Positions 61,146 to 64,000 of a stretch of 64,000 nucleotides of DNA are shown one piece after another. The translations under genes and the position numbers were made by a program. Origin of the DNA: Klebsiella pneumoniae (lineage in GTDB: Bacteria; Myxococcota_A; UBA796; SXON01); contig CAMAWH010000022.1 in the NCBI GenBank assembly GCA_945861635.1, positions 1 through 64,000 on the forward strand, written 5' to 3'. Position 1 is the stretch's first letter; every line of letters starts with the position of its first letter. Under the pieces are notes generated by a model. That model saw only the letters and a program-made list of their open reading frames with translations, made no database searches and was not told where the DNA came from.

Positions 61146-62366
61146 ATGTTTTTGCCCCTCCTCCTCTCCGCCTGCTCCGGTGCACCAGCCGACAGCGCCG
61201 CCTCGGATGCCGATACGCCCACCTACTACGCCAACGTGAAGCCCTCGTTCGATCGCGTGTGTATGCGTTGTCACGACGGAAACGGGTGGGCGCCCTCGTT
61301 TGCCGATCCTGCCTACGTTCAGGCGTTGGCCCCCGTGATCAAGCAGCGAATCGCCGACGGCACGATGCCTCCCGCGGCGCCCGACCCCTCGTGCCGCGCA
61401 TATGAAGGCAGCGAAGCATTGACGCTCACGGACGCCGAAAAAGAAACGATCGCAGCCTGGGCGGATGGCGGCGCCGCGTTGGGAAATGAGGCGGACGATG
61501 CGTCCACGCCAACGACCATCACCACGGCCCCCTTCGACCAGGAGCTTTGGGCTGGCGCTGCGTACACGCCGGACTTCGCGGACGATGGCAACGACTACTG
61601 GTGCTACGGCTTGGACGTTGGCAATGAGGACGCCATCTACATGAGCGGCCTGGAAGCCATCGTCGGCAACCCGCGCATCGTCCATCACATCGTGCTGTTC
61701 ACGGTGGATGACGATCACGAAATCGATACTTCGGCGGAAGGATTTTCCTGTGGCGGTCTTGGTGAGGACGGCTGGGAATACCTCACCGGCTGGGCGCCGG
61801 GCGCCACCCCTGTCCAGTTTCCGGTGGGTTCGGCCATGCGCCTGCCCGCGCACCAACGCCTCGCGCTTGCGATGCATTATTTTGGTGACGCGGACGTGTC
61901 GGGCGAGACCGACCTCAGCGGGTACGGCCTCCATCTCACGGATCAGCCTGACAAGGGCGTGATCGTGTACCCGATGGGCGTGCAGAACTTCACGGTTCCG
62001 GCGGGCGAGGCTGCGAAGGAAGTGAGCATGAAGCTCCAGTGGGACGATACGTACGGCACGTTCCACATCATGGGCGTCTGGCCGCACATGCACTTGCTCG
62101 GACGCGCGTTTTCCTTCACCGTCGGCAGCCGCAAGGATCCCGACTGTTTGATTGATTCTTCGCCGTGGGACTTCCATAATCAGGTGCCAGTGCCGTTCGA
62201 AGACGAGGTCGTCGTGCAGGGCGGGGACCACCTGACGCTCACGTGTACCTTCGACAACAGCGCGGCCAGTCCCTACCAGTACAACGAGCCTCCGCAGGAT
62301 ATCGAGTACGGAGAAAACACCACCAACGAGATGTGCTTCGGATTCACCTACGGCTGGTTCGAGTAA
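61146..62366 (+). CDS. Lipoprotein with heme c site and copper type II monooxygenase-like domains
   Basis: This 406-residue lipoprotein has signal peptide MFLPLLLSAC. A c-type heme motif CMRCH sits at residues 39-43 in a cytochrome-like domain. The rest resembles the peptidylglycine/dopamine monooxygenase fold: RIVHHIVLF (paired His, CuH site, about 179), LAMHYF (third His, about 242), WPHMHLLG (CuM His pair, about 317) and NEMCFGF (Met ligand, near the end). Copper-dependent hydroxylation at the cell surface is the natural prediction. The ATG at 61146 has GAGGA upstream. It overlaps the convergent methyltransferase gene by 23 bases. Confidence 0.82.
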   Translation: MFLPLLLSACSGAPADSAASDADTPTYYANVKPSFDRVCMRCHDGNGWAPSFADPAYVQALAPVIKQRIADGTMPPAAPDPSCRAYEGSEALTLTDAEKETIAAWADGGAALGNEADDASTPTTITTAPFDQELWAGAAYTPDFADDGNDYWCYGLDVGNEDAIYMSGLEAIVGNPRIVHHIVLFTVDDDHEIDTSAEGFSCGGLGEDGWEYLTGWAPGATPVQFPVGSAMRLPAHQRLALAMHYFGDADVSGETDLSGYGLHLTDQPDKGVIVYPMGVQNFTVPAGEAAKEVSMKLQWDDTYGTFHIMGVWPHMHLLGRAFSFTVGSRKDPDCLIDSSPWDFHNQVPVPFEDEVVVQGGDHLTLTCTFDNSAASPYQYNEPPQDIEYGENTTNEMCFGFTYGWFE

Positions 62367-63285
62367 GGACGACGAGCGTTTCGACGTGCTCGGTACCGGG
62401 AAACATGTCGTAAGGCTGCACACGATCCACGCCGTACCCTAGTGGAATTACGCTTGCGATGTCGCGAGCGAGGGTCAGGGGATCGCAGGAAAGGTACAGG
62501 ATCGCTCGGGGTCGCGTGACGGCCAGCTTGGGCAGGAGTGCGGGCGCGCCGGCACGCGGCGGATCGAGCACCACCACATCGTAGAAGAAGTCACCCGGGG
62601 AGAAACGGCCTGCATCCTTCTTTTCGACCGCGGCTCCGTGGAGATTGTGACGCGCGTCGTCCACCGCGCTGGGTTCATTCTCCACGAGCGTGACCGTCGT
62701 GCCGCGTCGGTGGGCGCGGGCCGTCAGGTTGCCGATGCCCCCGTACAGGTCCAGGATCGCGATGGGGGCCAGTTCCTGAAGCACGGCGTCTACATCGTCC
62801 ACAATCCGCTCGTTGACCTCCAAATTCACCTGATAGAAGCTGCGAGGTGACGCCCGCAGTCCCAGAACGGAAAGTGGCGGCCCCTTGCCACGAATTGCGA
62901 CGGGTCCGAAGCCGGGAACGGGGTGGTCGGCAACAACCTGCGTCCGCCCTCCGTCGCTGCGGATTTCACACTCCCCGCGAACACCTCCGCACGATTCGAG
63001 TCTCTCGGCCGTTACGACGATTTCCGGCCGCGCCACTGCGTCGAGCGGCACGCGCACAAAGTCGTGGGTTCCGGGCCGATGAAACCCCAGTGTACCGTCG
63101 GGGCCACCCCGGAGCTTCACCCTCGCCCGAGAACCCGTCACTCGGGGGGACGGGATTACCGGCAATACAGCCACGGTGATTCGAGCATTTTGTAGCGCGC
63201 TCGCGACCATCGCCTGCCGACGATCGAGCTGCTCTTCATACGGAACGTTGTGCCAGGGGAGGACATCGAGCAGCGGATCGGCCAT
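62344..63285 (-). CDS. TrmA/RlmD-family RNA (uracil-5)-methyltransferase, TRAM-less
   Basis: This 313-residue enzyme has the RumA-type catalytic core: SFYQVNLEVNERIV (about residue 165), SAM site ILDLYGGIGNLTARA (about 195), DPPRAGAPALLPKL (about 252) and the nucleophile Cys in YLSCDPLTLARD (about 275), then the general-base Glu in EHVETLVVL. The N-terminal TRAM domain and the CxxxxxCxxC iron-sulfur motif of RlmD are absent, so the RNA target (tRNA T54, 23S or other) cannot be assigned. I chose the ATG at 63285; upstream in-frame starts would add a low-complexity stretch. Confidence 0.85.
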   Translation of the reverse strand: MADPLLDVLPWHNVPYEEQLDRRQAMVASALQNARITVAVLPVIPSPRVTGSRARVKLRGGPDGTLGFHRPGTHDFVRVPLDAVARPEIVVTAERLESCGGVRGECEIRSDGGRTQVVADHPVPGFGPVAIRGKGPPLSVLGLRASPRSFYQVNLEVNERIVDDVDAVLQELAPIAILDLYGGIGNLTARAHRRGTTVTLVENEPSAVDDARHNLHGAAVEKKDAGRFSPGDFFYDVVVLDPPRAGAPALLPKLAVTRPRAILYLSCDPLTLARDIASVIPLGYGVDRVQPYDMFPGTEHVETLVVLTRTSRR

Positions 63286-63317
63286 CGCGCGCGGATAACA
63301 CCGGGTACGCTGCGTAC

Positions 63318-63530
63318 GTGCGAACCCGCCTCCGCCGTCTGATCGTTCTGCTCCGTGACCCCGGGGCGTGGTCTGCCGAGCACTATCGACGAAAAAACCG
63401 CATGGACCTCGCTGCGCTGCAGCCGGATACATGGCCGGTCCTTGGAGCCGCCGATGCACAGTTGGAAGAAGACGGACGCCCTTCAGGTGGTGACGTTGGA
63501 GGAGGGAATCAACGCGGGGAAACTCGTTGA
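63318..63530 (+). CDS. Possible small protein upstream of the PRC-barrel gene
   Basis: A GTG at 63318 opens a 70-codon frame beginning MRTRLRRLIVLLRDPGAW, with TACGCT (63306-63311) ending six bases before it, the same spacing as other likely leaderless starts in this window. The frame overlaps the first part of the PRC-barrel gene in another phase. The C-terminal part looks like out-of-frame translation, so only a shorter product or a leader peptide may be real. Low confidence. Confidence 0.25.
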   Translation: MRTRLRRLIVLLRDPGAWSAEHYRRKNRMDLAALQPDTWPVLGAADAQLEEDGRPSGGDVGGGNQRGETR

Positions 63531-63978
63531 TTTCCAGTTCGACCTCGAATCGTTCCGGGTCTACGGGTGGTTGGTGAAACGAGGCGTTTGGGCCGGAACG
63601 GGCGGCGTGGTGGCGTCGGCGCTGTCCCGTATTGGTAAGGATGTCGCATTTGTCACGACCGAGGCGGCGATCGAGGCAAGCGCCGGCGCGCGTGGCACGG
63701 AGGATGGGCGCGCGTGGGTGTCGGCATGGCTGAAAACTCGGGTGATGTCGCGGCGTGGGGCGGCGATGGGAGAGGTCGCGGACGTCCTCTTCGATGCCAG
63801 TCAGGCTCGCGTATGCGCGCTCGTCCTCGATCAGAACCGAGTGGTGCGTTTGGATTCGCGCGTGGCTTTGGGTCGGGACGCGGTCATCCTCGACGATCCA
63901 GGGATTGCAGCGGTTTTGACGGAGAAGTTCGATTCACCCGAATGGTGGACGCGCGCGGAGGCGGTGCTGGCCGGGTGA
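63454..63978 (+). CDS. PRC-barrel domain protein
   Basis: This 174-residue protein has two PRC-barrel-like units: LEEGINAGKLVDFQFDLESFRVYGWLVKRG (residues about 12-42) and MGEVADVLFDASQARVCALVLD (about 103-125). These small beta-barrels occur in photosynthetic reaction centre H subunits and RimM-like proteins and bind protein or RNA partners. A Lys at residue 6 follows a Trp-rich start. I chose the ATG at 63454, with GGAG upstream. Function unknown. Confidence 0.7.
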   Translation: MHSWKKTDALQVVTLEEGINAGKLVDFQFDLESFRVYGWLVKRGVWAGTGGVVASALSRIGKDVAFVTTEAAIEASAGARGTEDGRAWVSAWLKTRVMSRRGAAMGEVADVLFDASQARVCALVLDQNRVVRLDSRVALGRDAVILDDPGIAAVLTEKFDSPEWWTRAEAVLAG

Positions 63979-63982
63979 GGGG

Positions 63983-64000
63983 ATGGATGTGACCGTTGCC
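63983..64000 (+). CDS. Possible start of a gene continuing past the window
   Basis: ATG at 63983 follows GAGGGG and starts MDVTVA before the window ends. Only six codons are visible, so the gene is suggested by spacing and ribosome binding site alone. Confidence 0.2.

Noticed and set aside
61122-62423. 433-codon minus-strand frame opposite the copper monooxygenase-like gene
   Set aside because: No recognisable motifs, and the plus strand has signal peptide, heme and copper motifs.
1-64000. tRNA, rRNA or riboswitch genes
   Set aside because: No tRNA cloverleaf, rRNA core segment or known riboswitch core was recognised by eye; intergenic gaps are nearly all under 100 bases.

Overview
The window looks like a chromosome segment of a high-G+C Gram-negative bacterium, most probably Myxococcota or a close 'deltaproteobacterial' relative. 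Support: an imuA/imuB/dnaE2 mutagenesis cassette behind a Myxococcus-type LexA-box candidate; several Hanks-type Ser/Thr kinases, one of them a pseudokinase; many small lipoproteins with Asp/Thr-rich linkers; MopE-type and thrombospondin-3-type Asp-rich repeat lipoproteins; and a MYXO-CTERM-like C-terminus. No rRNA, tRNA, CRISPR array, transposase or integrase was seen. Coding density is very high: neighbouring genes often overlap by 4 bases (ATGA/GTGA), and two convergent pairs overlap at their 3' ends.

Layout. 1-4.0 kb (minus): two lipoproteins (one cut by the window edge), then a coupled group HD hydrolase > DUF1450 > DUF423 > HflX. 4.1-10.4 kb (plus): a GAF protein, then imuA overlapping one continuous 1547-codon gene that fuses ImuB to DnaE2. 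10.4-15.1 kb (plus): a polytopic membrane protein, a lipoprotein and a FAD oxidoreductase. 15.1-17.8 kb (minus): a lipoprotein and a TonB-dependent receptor. 17.9-25.6 kb (mostly plus): a DRE-TIM lyase, an EEP-family hydrolase, a tautomerase-like protein (minus), a regulator-like pair ending in an HD-GYP-type domain, and an M16 peptidase pair. 25.6-32.4 kb (minus): a kinase/ATPase/TPR protein, a Lys/Ala-rich protein with an OB-like tail, and a large lipoprotein.

32.4-33.1 kb holds a composite element: 35 tandem 7-8 bp units, a nested hairpin with 21-bp perfect arms, and a four-helix-bundle (IVS-type) gene whose ribosome binding site lies inside the hairpin arm. 33.2-40.5 kb: VHL-beta-like, NlpC/P60-like, MtnA, exported, calcineurin-type phosphoesterase, EngB, VWA lipoprotein and RlmE genes. 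40.5-44.6 kb: a 1348-residue MopE/FG-GAP lipoprotein. 44.7-48.2 kb (minus): PepA and a membrane-anchored pseudokinase. 48.3-59.1 kb: GH3 ligase with a GT2 glycosyltransferase, a lipoprotein, an FGE-like protein, then FabZ-like, KAS, Cys-less KAS-like, Ser/Thr kinase and KAS genes, tightly packed. 59.1-64 kb: a MYXO-CTERM-like surface protein, a His-rich Nfu-N protein, a heme/copper monooxygenase-like lipoprotein, a TrmA-family methyltransferase and a PRC-barrel protein.

Two stretches deserve most attention: the ImuB-DnaE2 fusion at 5786-10429 and the repeat/hairpin/four-helix-bundle element at 32393-33126. A third, genome-wide theme is a TAnnnT hexamer 6-8 bases before the start codon of many genes, which suggests frequent leaderless transcription. 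All family assignments were made by eye from motifs, without database searches.
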